Source: Xylocopilactobacillus apis
GTDB taxonomy: Bacteria > Bacillota > Bacilli > Lactobacillales > Lactobacillaceae
DNA: 64,000 nucleotides
Direction: 5' to 3'
Assembly: GCF_033095965.1 (NCBI RefSeq)
Contig: NZ_AP026801.1
Location: 558,001-622,000, forward strand
The position numbers and the translations under genes are program-made. Below the pieces are notes generated by a model that saw only the letters and a program-made list of their open reading frames with translations, made no database searches and had not been told where the DNA came from. Of this stretch, positions 34,901-43,149 are shown piece after piece (the stretch's first letter is position 1; the number at the start of each line of letters is the position of its first letter).

Positions 34901-36667
34901 TGTAAATTACTTAATAACCTTAATACTAGTAATTGGAATACGGGAAGTGTTCAGACAATGAACAATATGTTTGAAGGCTGTGAAATTTTACCAACTATAG
35001 ACACTAGTAACTGGAATACATCTAGTGTTACTAACATGTTTCGGATGTTTTATGGTTGTACTGCTTTAAATCATTTAGATGTTAGCAGCTGGGATACAGG
35101 TAATGTTACTGACATGAGTTACCTATTTTATGGATGTGGAAATTTACCTGAATTGGCAGTGACAAATTGGAATTTAAGTAAAGTTCAAACCCTTCAGTAT
35201 TCATTTTATGGCTGTGGTAAATTAGCTACTCTAGATGTAAGTCATTGGGGTGCGAGTCAGGTTACTAATATGAGTTATACATTTTGTAGTTGTATAGCTT
35301 TAACTGATTTAAATTTTACTAATTTTGATGTAAGCCACGTTACTGACATGAGTTATGCTTTCTACAATTGTATTGGATTAACCAATTTAAATGTAAGCAA
35401 TTTTCAGACCAACAGTTTGCAGAATATGAAATGGATTTTTTATGGATGTAGATCTATTCCGAGTTTGGATGTTAGTAATTGGTATACAGGAAGAGTAACT
35501 GACATGAATGGAGTATTTTCAGGTTGTAATTCGCTTACTAATCTAGATGTTACTAAATGGATAACTGGGATGGTTAAGGATATGGGATCCATGTTTAGAG
35601 GCTGCTCTTCTTTAACGAGTTTAGATGTGACAAAACTAAATACAGCTAATGTAATAAAAATGGATTCGATGTTTTCTTATTGTTCTTCTTTGACTGATTT
35701 AGACGTTAGTCATTTAAATACAACTACAACAAAAACTTTTGCATATATGTTTCAAAACTGCAGTTCATTACAAAAACTAGATTTAAGTGCCTGGGATACC
35801 AGTAGTCTTGGACAATACTATGATACTTATGGTAGAGGAACTATTGTTAGTATGTTTCAAAATTGTACCTCGCTAACCAGTCTTAATTTGAATAATTTTG
35901 ATACCTCTAAATTAGGTCCTAGTATCTATCCAGGTTCATTTACTATGGATCATCTGTTTGATAATACCCCCAAGCTTTGGAAATTAACTTTAGGACCGAA
36001 GACTAAAATTTATCCAAAAGCAAAGTCAGGATGGCAAACTTTTGACCCGTATTTTGTAAATCCAACGCCGGGAAGTCAGATCGTTGATTTAGCTGATCCA
36101 ACAGGAGAGTATTATTGTAAAGATGCTAAGTGGCAGGAATTGGGGACATCGACTAATGACCACGAGCCAAATGGGGCGGTGAAAACCGCTGATGATATTA
36201 TTGCCGATTCGCAATTACCGCATACAGATACGAGAACTTATGTCTGGTATCAAGTGGGTAAACTTGGTTTTACAGCTCCAACCGAGATCGATTTAGGAAC
36301 TCGAAAGCCACCAGTTAATCATGAAAAATACGAAAGTGAACCGCAAAGTATCGATGTAACTGACAGCAGAAATCTTCGAACGAATAAACAATGGCAGGTG
36401 ACAGTTGAAGCAACTGATTTGGTGAAATCAGATGATTCAACGAAGAAGATTGATGGAAATCCGCTATATATTAAAGATTCAGCGGGAGAACATCAGATAA
36501 CATCAACGGCTGCAGAGCTCTATTCAGGTACGAGTACCGGTGTCGGTTATCAAGATGAGTGGAATAAACCTTGGAACTTAGTGTTTAAGTCCTCGCCAAT
36601 GGCAATTCCAGCAACTGGAACTTATAAGGGGACAGTGACTTTCACCTTAGTTGAAACCACACCTTAA
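31910..36667 (+). CDS. BspA-family (DUF285) leucine-rich-repeat surface protein with WxL-like C-terminus
   Basis: 1585 residues. An N-terminal signal/anchor helix (18-40) ends near SKAED. Residues 50-560 hold beta-rich stalk-like domains. Residues about 610-1360 comprise roughly 25 tandem repeats of 24-26 residues, of the type LDVTHFDTSQVTDMSQMF followed by YGC (DUF285/BspA repeats that fold as a leucine-rich solenoid). The C-terminal 130 residues (LRTNKQWQVTVEAT ... GTYKGTVTFTLVETTP) resemble a WxL wall-binding domain; no LPXTG is present. BspA-type proteins mediate adhesion and coaggregation. AAGGAG precedes the ATG. Single-gene unit ended by a terminator; expression may vary through the upstream A18 tract. 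Confidence 0.9.
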   Translation: MNFNSENGRRRFNIILFWQVLILVALILTFLGKQFLAFNSKAEDTLSITKLSQVSTDLNQPLAGKDAFSLALAENSKVTASSNAVKLNRNTYQFNAVNNEISGEVTYSNAGITASGKLIDAVLTVTAQNASKVTVAPIGSITLTGRNAKAQMKLQFLLHGTKTPIAIDGHFTIDQLKPNEEIGLKLNQLKQIYSRGDSLVQTNSDQSYTNFKVNTVSEHNRFTAVYENQAELDYTLQNIGAEAGQLNLSSSSVVEIEMPQARMTGIDETVDPAESSEETKTDQFQGKLTETKAAPNKVRPLYLLQQNIPSKSAGYLGWNQIDDELDPVWSVEPKDIVITNELQEDVTNNFQVMIKGHHLTIDAAAEALKSSDFYGHTYSVLIKGKVNPQQGLQSDKDDLKLGKPNTAKITLKTADGVVTQKTNAAVNQVKVALPKVELDQSSIYSGMKTFSGKISHPETTKFYLSYKDNAGKPHDNEPLKITTKPNLTANALTARSGDTKEKWQAAMPENLNAKAAPVKLTAKSVDGMKKDFWLRDGTWWDYDYSSRTLTIHPHELNWDTDKVTYRDENNQLVTGWPWESYNGRRGSYINKVVLEPGVTAKGSLYRLFNFADNYRGVEIVGLAQLDTSQVTDMNSMFSGRFSSLDVSHFDTSNVTDMSGMFSGCYALTSLDLTHFDTSNVTDMSQMFKGSGLTSLDLSHFDTSQVTDMSEMFSGCLIPILNVTPLVTSNVTNMRGMFDQCRQVKSLDVTHFDTRKVTDMSGMFSYCKALTSLDVTHFDTSQVIDMGFMFANCMSLPSLDVTHFDTSKVTTMGSMFYGCSSLPALDVTHFDTSQVTDMSQMFYGCALPTIDVTHFDTSKVTTMGSMFYGCALLTIDVTHFDTSQVTDMSQMFAGCSKLTQLDLNNWDTSQVINMSAMFYNCNKLASIDFDRWNTSHVTNMTSMFLSCPILTSIDVSNWDTSHVTKMGSMFQGCVALPTVDTSRWDTSQVTQMAYMFYNCKLLNNLNTSNWNTGSVQTMNNMFEGCEILPTIDTSNWNTSSVTNMFRMFYGCTALNHLDVSSWDTGNVTDMSYLFYGCGNLPELAVTNWNLSKVQTLQYSFYGCGKLATLDVSHWGASQVTNMSYTFCSCIALTDLNFTNFDVSHVTDMSYAFYNCIGLTNLNVSNFQTNSLQNMKWIFYGCRSIPSLDVSNWYTGRVTDMNGVFSGCNSLTNLDVTKWITGMVKDMGSMFRGCSSLTSLDVTKLNTANVIKMDSMFSYCSSLTDLDVSHLNTTTTKTFAYMFQNCSSLQKLDLSAWDTSSLGQYYDTYGRGTIVSMFQNCTSLTSLNLNNFDTSKLGPSIYPGSFTMDHLFDNTPKLWKLTLGPKTKIYPKAKSGWQTFDPYFVNPTPGSQIVDLADPTGEYYCKDAKWQELGTSTNDHEPNGAVKTADDIIADSQLPHTDTRTYVWYQVGKLGFTAPTEIDLGTRKPPVNHEKYESEPQSIDVTDSRNLRTNKQWQVTVEATDLVKSDDSTKKIDGNPLYIKDSAGEHQITSTAAELYSGTSTGVGYQDEWNKPWNLVFKSSPMAIPATGTYKGTVTFTLVETTP
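34304..34581 (+). repeat. recent internal duplication of about 150 bp within the surface protein repeats
   Basis: The two-repeat block starting GATGTTACTCATTTTGACAC at 34304 recurs from 34457 almost unchanged at the DNA level, the offset shifting from 153 to 150 bp because one copy has an extra codon. Other repeats in the array have diverged much more, so this is a recent expansion. Confidence 0.8.
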
Positions 36668-36675
36668 AAAATTTT

Positions 36676-36704
36676 GAGCAATGAGAAAGATCATTGCTCT
36701 TTTT
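36676..36704 (+). terminator. intrinsic terminator of the surface protein gene
   Basis: GAGCAATGA, GAAAGA loop, TCATTGCTC and five T. Confidence 0.88.
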
Positions 36705-36728
36705 GTATAAAGGATCGTTTAGTAAGTA

Positions 36729-37202
36729 TTATTTCTTATATTCTTCAATGATTTTCGCAATTTCTGCTGGTGATTCTTGACAGTTATTAATTAGCCAGTT
36801 TGAAATTACTGCTTCAACTCCTGCGCGAAAAAAGATTTTTTCGTATTTGTTTTGTTGATTAAAATTATCATCAATTTGTTCAGCAAGCCCAACATGAAGC
36901 TGCATTTTAAAGAAAATTCGATATTGATCTTGATTTTGCTTAATATTTTCCAATAGTTTTAAAAAATTGGGTTCATGAATATCTTTTTGCAGTTCAATAA
37001 ATTGTTGAGTCAAGTATTCCCTCAGTTGATCTGCAAGATCGAATATATCAAGGTAATTATCGTAAAAAGTCGAGCGGTTAATCTTTGCTTTTTGGCAGAT
37101 AGCAGTAACTTTTAGTTCGCTAAATTCATGATCTTTTAAAAGATCAATCACGGCTGATTGAATTTTTTTGCGACCTTCTTTACTTTTCTTTTGTGTTTTC
37201 AT
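36729..37202 (-). CDS. TetR-family transcriptional regulator
   Basis: 157 residues. KIQSAVIDLLKDHEFSELKVTAICQKAKINRSTFYDNYLDIFDL (residues 14-57) is a textbook TetR helix-turn-helix with the RSTFY..Y recognition helix. The C-terminal domain is short and ends IEEYKK. The gene overlaps the preceding MFS gene by 23 bases and is translated after it, which is unusual but not rare; it likely regulates that pump from the shared promoter upstream of 38562. Confidence 0.9.
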   Translation of the reverse strand: MKTQKKSKEGRKKIQSAVIDLLKDHEFSELKVTAICQKAKINRSTFYDNYLDIFDLADQLREYLTQQFIELQKDIHEPNFLKLLENIKQNQDQYRIFFKMQLHVGLAEQIDDNFNQQNKYEKIFFRAGVEAVISNWLINNCQESPAEIAKIIEEYKK

Positions 37203-38562
37203 AAGGTTCTCTTTTAATAGTTCGAAAATTAATAAGGGAAATAATTAACTGAATTAAAGCGATTATCGTGATCGTAACAAATGCAACTCGAACGCCAGCA
37301 TAATTAACAGGTTTAGGTGCTGAGATCTCAGTCATAATTTCCATTGAAATTGCTGTTCCAAAAGCACCGCTAACAGTTCTTAGAGCGGTTAAAAGCGCAG
37401 TTCCGTGAGCCACTTGTTCACTAGGAAGATTCTGCATTCCCCAAGTTACAATTGGCATCATAATACACCCAATTGCTAATAAACGCATCAAATAGAAAAC
37501 TATTAAAAGTCCAATTGGAGTAAAAGAACTGACAAATGAAACTCCGAGACAGCTGATGAACATTAAGATACTGCCGCCAATCACTAATTTGTTAATTCCA
37601 AAACGATCAAAAAAACGACCAGTAAAAGGGTTAATAAGCGCCATCGCGAGAGATCCAGGAAGCATTACTAATGCAGAGATCATCGCTGATTTCTTCATCA
37701 CACTTTGAATCAAAATTGGATAAACTGTTGATCCTCCCATCATGACAGCGTACAGCAAGATACTAATAATAACCGCTACTCGAAAGTTTTTAGTTTTTAA
37801 CGTTTTAAGTTCAAGAAATGGAGATTTAAGATTTAACTGTCTTTTTGAAAATATTATAAGACTAATGATCCCGATGATTAGTGGAATGACTGCCTTAGCA
37901 AAATTATCAGACGTTAAATTGCTTAATCCGATTAAAATGCCACTTAATCCAACAGTACATAGAATCATTGACCAAAGATCGAATTTGATTTTTTCAGTTG
38001 GGGTAACATTTTTAATTGTAAAAAGTGAGAGAATTAGAGTTGAGGCAGCAAGAATTAGACTGATCAAAAAAATACTGCGCCAATTCCATAAATCAATGGC
38101 AATACCAGTCAGTGTCGGAGCAATAACTGGGGCCGCCCCGGTTGCTAAGCCAAAAACTCCCATGATTGTGCCTTGCTTTTCTACAGGATACATCGTCATA
38201 ACAGCAACTTGGGTTAAAGGTAGAATAATTCCACTGCCAAGTGCTTGAAAAATTCTTCCTATTAATAGAATACCGAAGTTTTTAGCAAGCCAGCTGATCA
38301 AAGTCCCAACTGTAAAAAATGTCATTGCAGAAATGAAGATCTGACGAGTTGAAAATCGCTTGATTAAAAATGCTGTTGCGGGGATCATGACGGCCATAGT
38401 TAAACTAAAAGCACTGGTCAGCCACTGAGCAGTAGCGGCAGTTAGCTGGAGTTCTTTCATAATATTTGGAAGTGCCGTAGTAAGGGCGGTTTGAAGTAAA
38501 GAAGTAACAATTGCTCCACAAAGCAGGGTACTAAAAATCAAATTATTCTTTTTTGAATTCAT
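37180..38562 (-). CDS. MFS multidrug transporter, DHA2-like
   Basis: 460 residues with 12-14 helices. MKELQLTAATAQWLTSAFSLTMAVMIPATAFLI in helices 1-2 and VFGLATGAAPVIAPTLTGIAIDLWNWRSIF (motif C region, helix 5) place it with the EmrB-like pumps; it is related to the pump at 29472-30944. It shares a transcript with the overlapping TetR gene and is divergent from a MerR gene across about 100 bp, so either regulator could bind that gap. Confidence 0.9.
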   Translation of the reverse strand: MNSKKNNLIFSTLLCGAIVTSLLQTALTTALPNIMKELQLTAATAQWLTSAFSLTMAVMIPATAFLIKRFSTRQIFISAMTFFTVGTLISWLAKNFGILLIGRIFQALGSGIILPLTQVAVMTMYPVEKQGTIMGVFGLATGAAPVIAPTLTGIAIDLWNWRSIFLISLILAASTLILSLFTIKNVTPTEKIKFDLWSMILCTVGLSGILIGLSNLTSDNFAKAVIPLIIGIISLIIFSKRQLNLKSPFLELKTLKTKNFRVAVIISILLYAVMMGGSTVYPILIQSVMKKSAMISALVMLPGSLAMALINPFTGRFFDRFGINKLVIGGSILMFISCLGVSFVSSFTPIGLLIVFYLMRLLAIGCIMMPIVTWGMQNLPSEQVAHGTALLTALRTVSGAFGTAISMEIMTEISAPKPVNYAGVRVAFVTITIIALIQLIISLINFRTIKREPYENTKEK

Positions 38563-38660
38563 ATTTTCCTTCTTTCAAGAATTGATGATTATTAGTATTG
38601 CATCGGGTAAAAACTCAAACAACCAACAAATTTAGACAGGGTGTCGGGTAAGGAGAAAAA

Positions 38661-39032
38661 ATGAGTTATGAAATTGGAGAATTTGCGAAGAAAGTTAATT
38701 TGACGATTGATACTTTGAGGTATTATGAAAAGGAAGGTCTCATTAAACCGCAAAGAGCTAAAAATGGTCATCGACAATTTCTTGAATCAGATCTTAAATG
38801 GGTTGAATTTATTAAACGTTTAAAACTAACCGGCATGCCGATTAAAGATATAAAAAAGTATGCTGAATTAAGACGTAAGGGAAATTCAACTATTGATGAA
38901 CGAATGCTTCTTTTAGGAAATCAGCAGAAACTTTTACTGGGGCAGCAAACAGAAATCCAAAGTCACTTAGATTTTTTGGCTCAAAAAATCAAAATGTATC
39001 AAAACATGAAGAATGATTTAAATAAGTCTTGA
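38661..39032 (+). CDS. MerR-family transcriptional regulator
   Basis: 123 residues. MSYEIGEFAKKVNLTIDTLRYYEKEGLIKPQRAKNGHRQF is the winged-helix region; the effector part is short and helical (MLLLGNQQKLLLGQQTEIQSHLDFLAQKIKMY). AAGGAG precedes the ATG. The stop codon TGA is embedded in the -35 box of the next promoter (39029-39059), which has the long spacer recognised by MerR activators, so it probably activates the downstream carboxymuconolactone-decarboxylase-like gene. A GACAGGGTGTC dyad at 38635-38645 is a possible autoregulatory site. Confidence 0.9.
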   Translation: MSYEIGEFAKKVNLTIDTLRYYEKEGLIKPQRAKNGHRQFLESDLKWVEFIKRLKLTGMPIKDIKKYAELRRKGNSTIDERMLLLGNQQKLLLGQQTEIQSHLDFLAQKIKMYQNMKNDLNKS

Positions 39033-39059
39033 CCTGGAGTTAACACCAGCTTGTACGCT
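39029..39059 (+). promoter_or_regulatory. MerR-type promoter with 19-bp spacer upstream of the CMD gene
   Basis: TTGACC (39029-39034), exactly 19 bases, TACGCT (39054-39059). The spacer contains the dyad CTGGAGTTAACACCAG, symmetric except for one position. This is the classic layout for activation by MerR-family proteins; the regulator gene ends inside the -35. Confidence 0.8.
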
Positions 39060-39090
39060 TAATGCAATAATTAAGAAAGTTGGTTTAAAA

Positions 39091-39456
39091 ATGGAACGAT
39101 TAACAATTGGAAAAGAAACACTAAAGAAAGTTGACGGCAAGGCAGGAGATGCAGTAATTAAATCCTTGGAAGAAATTGCGCCGGATGTCGGGAAATATAT
39201 TTTCGAATTTGCTTTTGGAGATATTTATAATCGTTCGGGTTTAAATTTAAAGCAGCGGGAAATGATTACCATTACTGCACTTTTAATTCAAGGGGACACA
39301 TCGTCACAATTAAATGTTCATATTAATGGAGCTTTGAATGTTGGTTTAACGAAAAATGAAATAGTTGAAACTTTTATTCAATGTATTCCTTATATTGGTT
39401 TTCCACGGGTGTTAAACGCAATAAATATCGCGAAAGAAATTTTTAAAAAAAATTAG
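39091..39456 (+). CDS. carboxymuconolactone decarboxylase-family protein
   Basis: 121 residues, typical CMD/AhpD-like length. DVGKYIFEFAFGDIYNRSGLNLKQREMITITALLIQG and LNVHINGALNVGLTKNEIVETFIQCIPYIGFPRVLNAI match the family. The CxxC of AhpD peroxidase-type members is absent, so peroxidase activity is unlikely; these proteins are often detoxification-associated with unknown substrate. Preceded by a MerR-type promoter, so it is probably induced by a MerR-sensed chemical. The ribosome site is weak (AAGAAAG-like). Confidence 0.85.
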   Translation: MERLTIGKETLKKVDGKAGDAVIKSLEEIAPDVGKYIFEFAFGDIYNRSGLNLKQREMITITALLIQGDTSSQLNVHINGALNVGLTKNEIVETFIQCIPYIGFPRVLNAINIAKEIFKKN

Positions 39457-39542
39457 TTGTTTTTCTATTTGAAATTTTGTTTTAAACTAATGACTAGTGC
39501 GTTTTTGATTAGTGAAACGTAACTTCGAATAGGGAGAAAAGA

Positions 39543-40394
39543 ATGTATTTATTATTAGCAGTATTGCCGGCGATTTTTTGGGGAATCAACCCGTTGATTA
39601 TTAAGAAGATTAACGGTCATACATCAAATGAAATGTTTGGCACTGGTTTGGGAGCTTTAATTACTAGTATTGGAGCTTTTTTAATTGTGGGTAATATTAG
39701 CGGGTTAACTCTATTAACTTTTGGACTAAGCTTTATTTCAGGTGCTGCTTGGGCAATTGGTCAGTTAGGCCAATTTATGAGTTTTCGAACCATTGGAATT
39801 TCTAAAACAATGCCAATTTCGACTGGTTTACAGTTAACTGGAACGTCAATTATCGGAGTGATTGCCTTTGGGGAATGGACTGGAGTAATAAATAAGGTGA
39901 TTGGATTTGCAGCAATTATTGTTTTAATCATAGGAGTTTATGTTATTTCTAAAACTGGAAAGCAAACCAAAGATCAAAATATTAAAGACTATTTGCCATT
40001 GTTTATAACTAGTATTGGATATTGGGTTTATAGCTGCATTCCAAAGGCAATTAATGTTAATGGGCTTCAGCTGTTTTCAATTCAAATGTTAGGAACATTT
40101 ACGGTTGCCATTATCTATTCATTGTATAAAAATAATCAAGTGGTGAAACAAAAGCAGAGCTGGTTAAATATTATACCGGGAATTTTATATGGGTTAGCCT
40201 CGTTGGCTTATATTTTTGCAGCTCGTAAAGTAGGGGTTAACACAGCTTTTGTCATTGGACAGCTTAATGTTGTTATTTCCACTTTAGGAAGTATTTTTAT
40301 TTTAAAAGAGCACCAAAAAGGAAAAGATTTAGTGAAAACTATCTCTGGATTAGCATTGATCTTGATTGCAAGCTGTGTGACCGCATTTTTATAA
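39543..40394 (+). CDS. GRP-family sugar transporter (GlcU/RhaT-like, DMT superfamily)
   Basis: 283 residues with ten predicted helices. The N-terminus LLLAVLPAIFWGINPLIIKKI and the half-repeat LPLFITSIGYWVYSCIPKAI show the two five-helix halves of DMT carriers; GQLGQFMSFRTIGISKTMPISTGLQLTGT and GVNTAFVIGQLNVVISTLGSIFILKEHQKGKDL match glucose/ribose uptake proteins of the GRP group. It is probably a proton-coupled sugar importer; the sugar is not determinable. AGGGAG precedes the ATG. Confidence 0.88.
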   Translation: MYLLLAVLPAIFWGINPLIIKKINGHTSNEMFGTGLGALITSIGAFLIVGNISGLTLLTFGLSFISGAAWAIGQLGQFMSFRTIGISKTMPISTGLQLTGTSIIGVIAFGEWTGVINKVIGFAAIIVLIIGVYVISKTGKQTKDQNIKDYLPLFITSIGYWVYSCIPKAINVNGLQLFSIQMLGTFTVAIIYSLYKNNQVVKQKQSWLNIIPGILYGLASLAYIFAARKVGVNTAFVIGQLNVVISTLGSIFILKEHQKGKDLVKTISGLALILIASCVTAFL

Positions 40395-40456
40395 AATTAA
40401 TTTGTTTAAAAGTAGTAAAATTATTAGTATAGTAGTTATTTATAAAAGGGGACTTA

Positions 40457-40774
40457 ATGAAGAATCGTGAAATAGATGAACAACTCGAAGATCAAGTTTT
40501 AGCTGCTTTAAAAAAAGTAATTGATCCTGAATTGGGAGTTGATCTTGTTAGTTTGGGATTAATTTATAATATCAGCTGTCACGAATCACAATGCATAATC
40601 GATATGACATTGACTACCGTAGGATGCCCTTTAACTGAATGGCTGAATAAAGATATTAACGAAGCGGTAACTGCTGTTGAGGGAATTGACACTTGTAAAA
40701 TCAATTTAGTCTGGGAACCAGCATGGAGTATCGATCGAATTAGCCGAAGTGCACGCTACCTTTTAGGAATTTAA
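40457..40774 (+). CDS. DUF59/MIP18-type metal-sulfur cluster assembly factor
   Basis: 105 residues. VLAALKKVIDPELGVDLVSLGLIYNI and MTLTTVGCPLTEWL carry the conserved DPE and the CPL Cys of SufT/PaaD-like proteins, and the end NLVWEPAWSIDRISRSAR is the usual VWxPxW motif. Such proteins help mature Fe-S enzymes. AAAGGGG precedes the ATG. A VIT/CCC1 metal transporter follows after 9 bp, suggesting a small iron-handling operon. Confidence 0.9.
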   Translation: MKNREIDEQLEDQVLAALKKVIDPELGVDLVSLGLIYNISCHESQCIIDMTLTTVGCPLTEWLNKDINEAVTAVEGIDTCKINLVWEPAWSIDRISRSARYLLGI

Positions 40775-40783
40775 GGAGGGATA

Positions 40784-41368
40784 ATGTTAAACATTTTAAA
40801 GTCAGAGAAAAGAAGGAAAACTCACTTTTGGGATCACTTAAACGTCTTAAGAGCAAGTATTTTAGGTGCAAATGATGGCATTATCTCAGTGTCCGGAATT
40901 GTTTTAGGAGCTGCCGGAGCTAATTTAGACCCTAAAACACTTTTTATTAGCGGTATTTCTGGCATGTTGGCAGGCGCTTGTTCGATGGCTGGTGGAGAGT
41001 GGATGTCAGTTAGTACCCAGCATGACTTACAACTTAAAGAAATGGAACGACAGCAGACCGCTGAAGAATGTGAAGACTGTCCGATTAAACTACAGCAAAA
41101 CGATCTATTAATGCCTTTTCATGCAGCTGCTACATCATTTGTTTCTTTTATTTTAGGTTCCCTTATCCCGCTTGCGGCAATTACCTTATCCCCAAAACCT
41201 TATCGGGTGTTGATTACTGCAATTGCCATGGGAATATCATTATTGCTAAACGCGATTGTCAGCACTTGGGGTACAGAAGTTCCAATGTGGAAAACAATTC
41301 TACGAAATCTTTTGATCGGATTTTTAACAATTTTTATTACCTATGTTTTGGGAGTAGTTTTGTCGTAG
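40784..41368 (+). CDS. VIT/CCC1-family iron/manganese transporter
   Basis: 194 residues with five helices. LRASILGANDGIISVSGIVLGAAGA and GMLAGACSMAGGEWMSVSTQHD are the conserved first two helices and metal-binding loop; the cytosolic stretch LKEMERQQTAEECEDC carries the Glu-rich metal-gathering segment. The family exports or sequesters Fe2+/Mn2+. AAGGAGGG precedes the ATG. Paired with the DUF59 factor upstream. Confidence 0.92.
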   Translation: MLNILKSEKRRKTHFWDHLNVLRASILGANDGIISVSGIVLGAAGANLDPKTLFISGISGMLAGACSMAGGEWMSVSTQHDLQLKEMERQQTAEECEDCPIKLQQNDLLMPFHAAATSFVSFILGSLIPLAAITLSPKPYRVLITAIAMGISLLLNAIVSTWGTEVPMWKTILRNLLIGFLTIFITYVLGVVLS

Positions 41369-41452
41369 TTCTTTGACTAAACGGTAAACAAATAATGTCG
41401 TAATATTGCAATCAATCTTTAAGAGGATTATTAATGGTGAAAACTTCAAACT

Positions 41453-41851
41453 TTGAAAAATCCGATTGGTCTTGTTTTATTTTTGGTTTTAAAGTTCTAT
41501 CCTGCTGGTGAATCCGTTAAACTAAATTCATCATTAATTTTTCAAGCATTAATATTTTCACCCATCATTGAAGAAATTATTTGTCGAAAAGTGATTTTAG
41601 AAACTTTGAATGATAATGGATATTTGATCTTAGGAATTGCTATTAGCTTAAGCATTTTTGTTATTTTGCATTTTGAGAAAACATTTCTAGGTAATTTTTT
41701 TTTTATTCTTGCAGGAATTTTGCTGATATGGGTTCAACTTAAAACTAAAAGTCTGATTAATGCAGTTTTAATTCATTTTCTTATTAACTTAATTAGTATT
41801 TTAATCAGTCGTGATATTATAAAGGCAATTAAACTGGGAGATAAACCTTAA
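41453..41851 (+). CDS. CPBP-family intramembrane protease, N-terminally truncated or frameshifted
   Basis: 132 residues beginning at a TTG without ribosome site. IFSPIIEEIICRKVILETL contains the EExxxR motif of CPBP (CAAX/bacteriocin-processing) proteases, and VILHFEK and IHFLINLISI supply the later conserved His helices. Normal members have about 80-100 more N-terminal residues. A good ribosome site (AAGAGGA) with ATG at 41434 lies just upstream but opens a different frame that ends after 25 codons, indicating a frameshift or deletion. Possibly a decaying immunity-type protein. Its stop overlaps the next ATG by one base. Confidence 0.65.
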   Translation: MKNPIGLVLFLVLKFYPAGESVKLNSSLIFQALIFSPIIEEIICRKVILETLNDNGYLILGIAISLSIFVILHFEKTFLGNFFFILAGILLIWVQLKTKSLINAVLIHFLINLISILISRDIIKAIKLGDKP

Positions 41852-42147
41852 TGATTGGAAGTATTATTGCATATATTTATGCAGCTCTATTTGCCTTTGC
41901 TGCATCGTACACGATGTTTACAACAAAAAAGATGCCAATCTGGCTTTATATTTTAAATATTTTGGCGGCAGTTTTGATTGTTTTAAATTTTATGAGCATA
42001 ATTTGGTTAATATTAGGTCTGGGTTTAGCGTTATATGTAGGTGTTTTAAACGGGAAAATAACTTTAGGCAAAGTTCATCCCAGTCACTTTCTGGTAAAAA
42101 TAGTTATCTCAACGATTATAGTTTTAATGGTATACAGGAAAATATAA
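41851..42147 (+). CDS. small hypothetical membrane protein
   Basis: 98 residues, not recognised. Three predicted helices (about 5-23, 30-55 and 78-95) and no soluble domain. Its ATG overlaps the CPBP stop (TAATG), so it is translationally coupled to it and shares its transcript. Terminated by a strong hairpin. Confidence 0.6.
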   Translation: MIGSIIAYIYAALFAFAASYTMFTTKKMPIWLYILNILAAVLIVLNFMSIIWLILGLGLALYVGVLNGKITLGKVHPSHFLVKIVISTIIVLMVYRKI

Positions 42148-42177
42148 AAACGAGGCCGTAATTAAGCCTCGTTTTTT
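42146..42177. terminator. bidirectional terminator
   Basis: AAAAACGAGGC, loop CGTAATTAA, GCCTCGTTTTTT; serves the small membrane protein gene and the convergent hydrolase gene. Confidence 0.9.
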
Positions 42178-43054
42178 AATCGTTATCTTTAAGCCATTGA
42201 TCAAGCACATTTATAAATTCATCCGGCTGATCGAGAAAAGCTAAATGGCGGCTGTTATTAAATAAGTGCCATTTAGCGTTCGGAATTTGATCATAAATAC
42301 TTTTAGAGATCAGAGGAGTACAGAAGTCATCTGTACCGCTGGTAATTAAGACAGGAGTTTTAATTTTAGATAATTGATCGGTAATTTCAAAATCACTGAT
42401 TGTCCCATCTTCGTTAAACATGTCTTCACCTCCCGTAACTAATCCCACTCGTTCGCCGTTAGTGGGCCTTTGAAGAGATTCCGGTAAGTCCTTGCTAACT
42501 CCGTCGCCACAGAATTTTCTTAAAAACCGATCACAGGCGGCAAGGTATTTCACATTATCAAAATCTTGAGACTTTTCGGCCTCTTTGATTGCAATTTGAT
42601 CTTCATACGATAAATACTTCATTAAACGCTGCTGTTCTTGATTCCATAATTTAATTGAAGCGGCAGCGCCGTTTGTCATCAAACTTTTGATGCCCGTTGC
42701 GTGAAATTCAGACAAATATGATAGTGAGAGCATCCCGCCCCATGATTGTCCTACAATGTGAACTTGATCGAGCTGAAGATAATCTCTTAAAGCAATCAAC
42801 TCGTTAATCCAGGTTTCTTTGACATAGATTGTTTCGTCTTCAGGGATCGATGATTTACCGCAGCCGATTTGGTCATACATAATTAATTGACGGCCAGTTT
42901 TGCTATAGTCATCAAGCACTTCAAAATAATTGTGAGATGAACCGGGACCGCCATGAATTAGGAGGAGTGGAGCTTTCAGCGAGTTATTTTCTCCGACAAT
43001 CCGGTAATACGTTTGGTATTTTAAAAATGGCATATAGCCTTCACTTATTTTCAT
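42176..43054 (-). CDS. proline iminopeptidase-type alpha/beta hydrolase (S33)
   Basis: 292 residues. LLIHGGPGSSHNYFEVL is the oxyanion HGGPG motif specific to proline iminopeptidases; VGQSWGGMLSLSY holds the nucleophile Ser (about residue 105), SGTDDFCTP the Asp and NSRHLAFLDQP the His. The enzyme releases N-terminal proline from peptides; related members act as other aminopeptidases or esterases. No signal sequence. Standalone gene upstream of RelQ, read in the opposite direction. Confidence 0.88.
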   Translation of the reverse strand: MKISEGYMPFLKYQTYYRIVGENNSLKAPLLLIHGGPGSSHNYFEVLDDYSKTGRQLIMYDQIGCGKSSIPEDETIYVKETWINELIALRDYLQLDQVHIVGQSWGGMLSLSYLSEFHATGIKSLMTNGAAASIKLWNQEQQRLMKYLSYEDQIAIKEAEKSQDFDNVKYLAACDRFLRKFCGDGVSKDLPESLQRPTNGERVGLVTGGEDMFNEDGTISDFEITDQLSKIKTPVLITSGTDDFCTPLISKSIYDQIPNAKWHLFNNSRHLAFLDQPDEFINVLDQWLKDND

Positions 43055-43149
43055 TTTTTTCCTTTTATTGTTGTGAATACAACTTCTGGCCGATTAAAAA
43101 TTTGATAATTATGATAAATTATAATCTATAAAAACATTAGGAGTTCAAA

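Noticed and set aside
33780-35800. Regular short repeats resembling a CRISPR array
   Set aside because: They are codon-phased 72-78-bp units translating to DUF285 repeats with no constant repeat and unique spacer pattern.
39091-39456. AhpD-type alkylhydroperoxidase
   Set aside because: The CxxC active-site motif is absent; only the broader CMD fold is supported.
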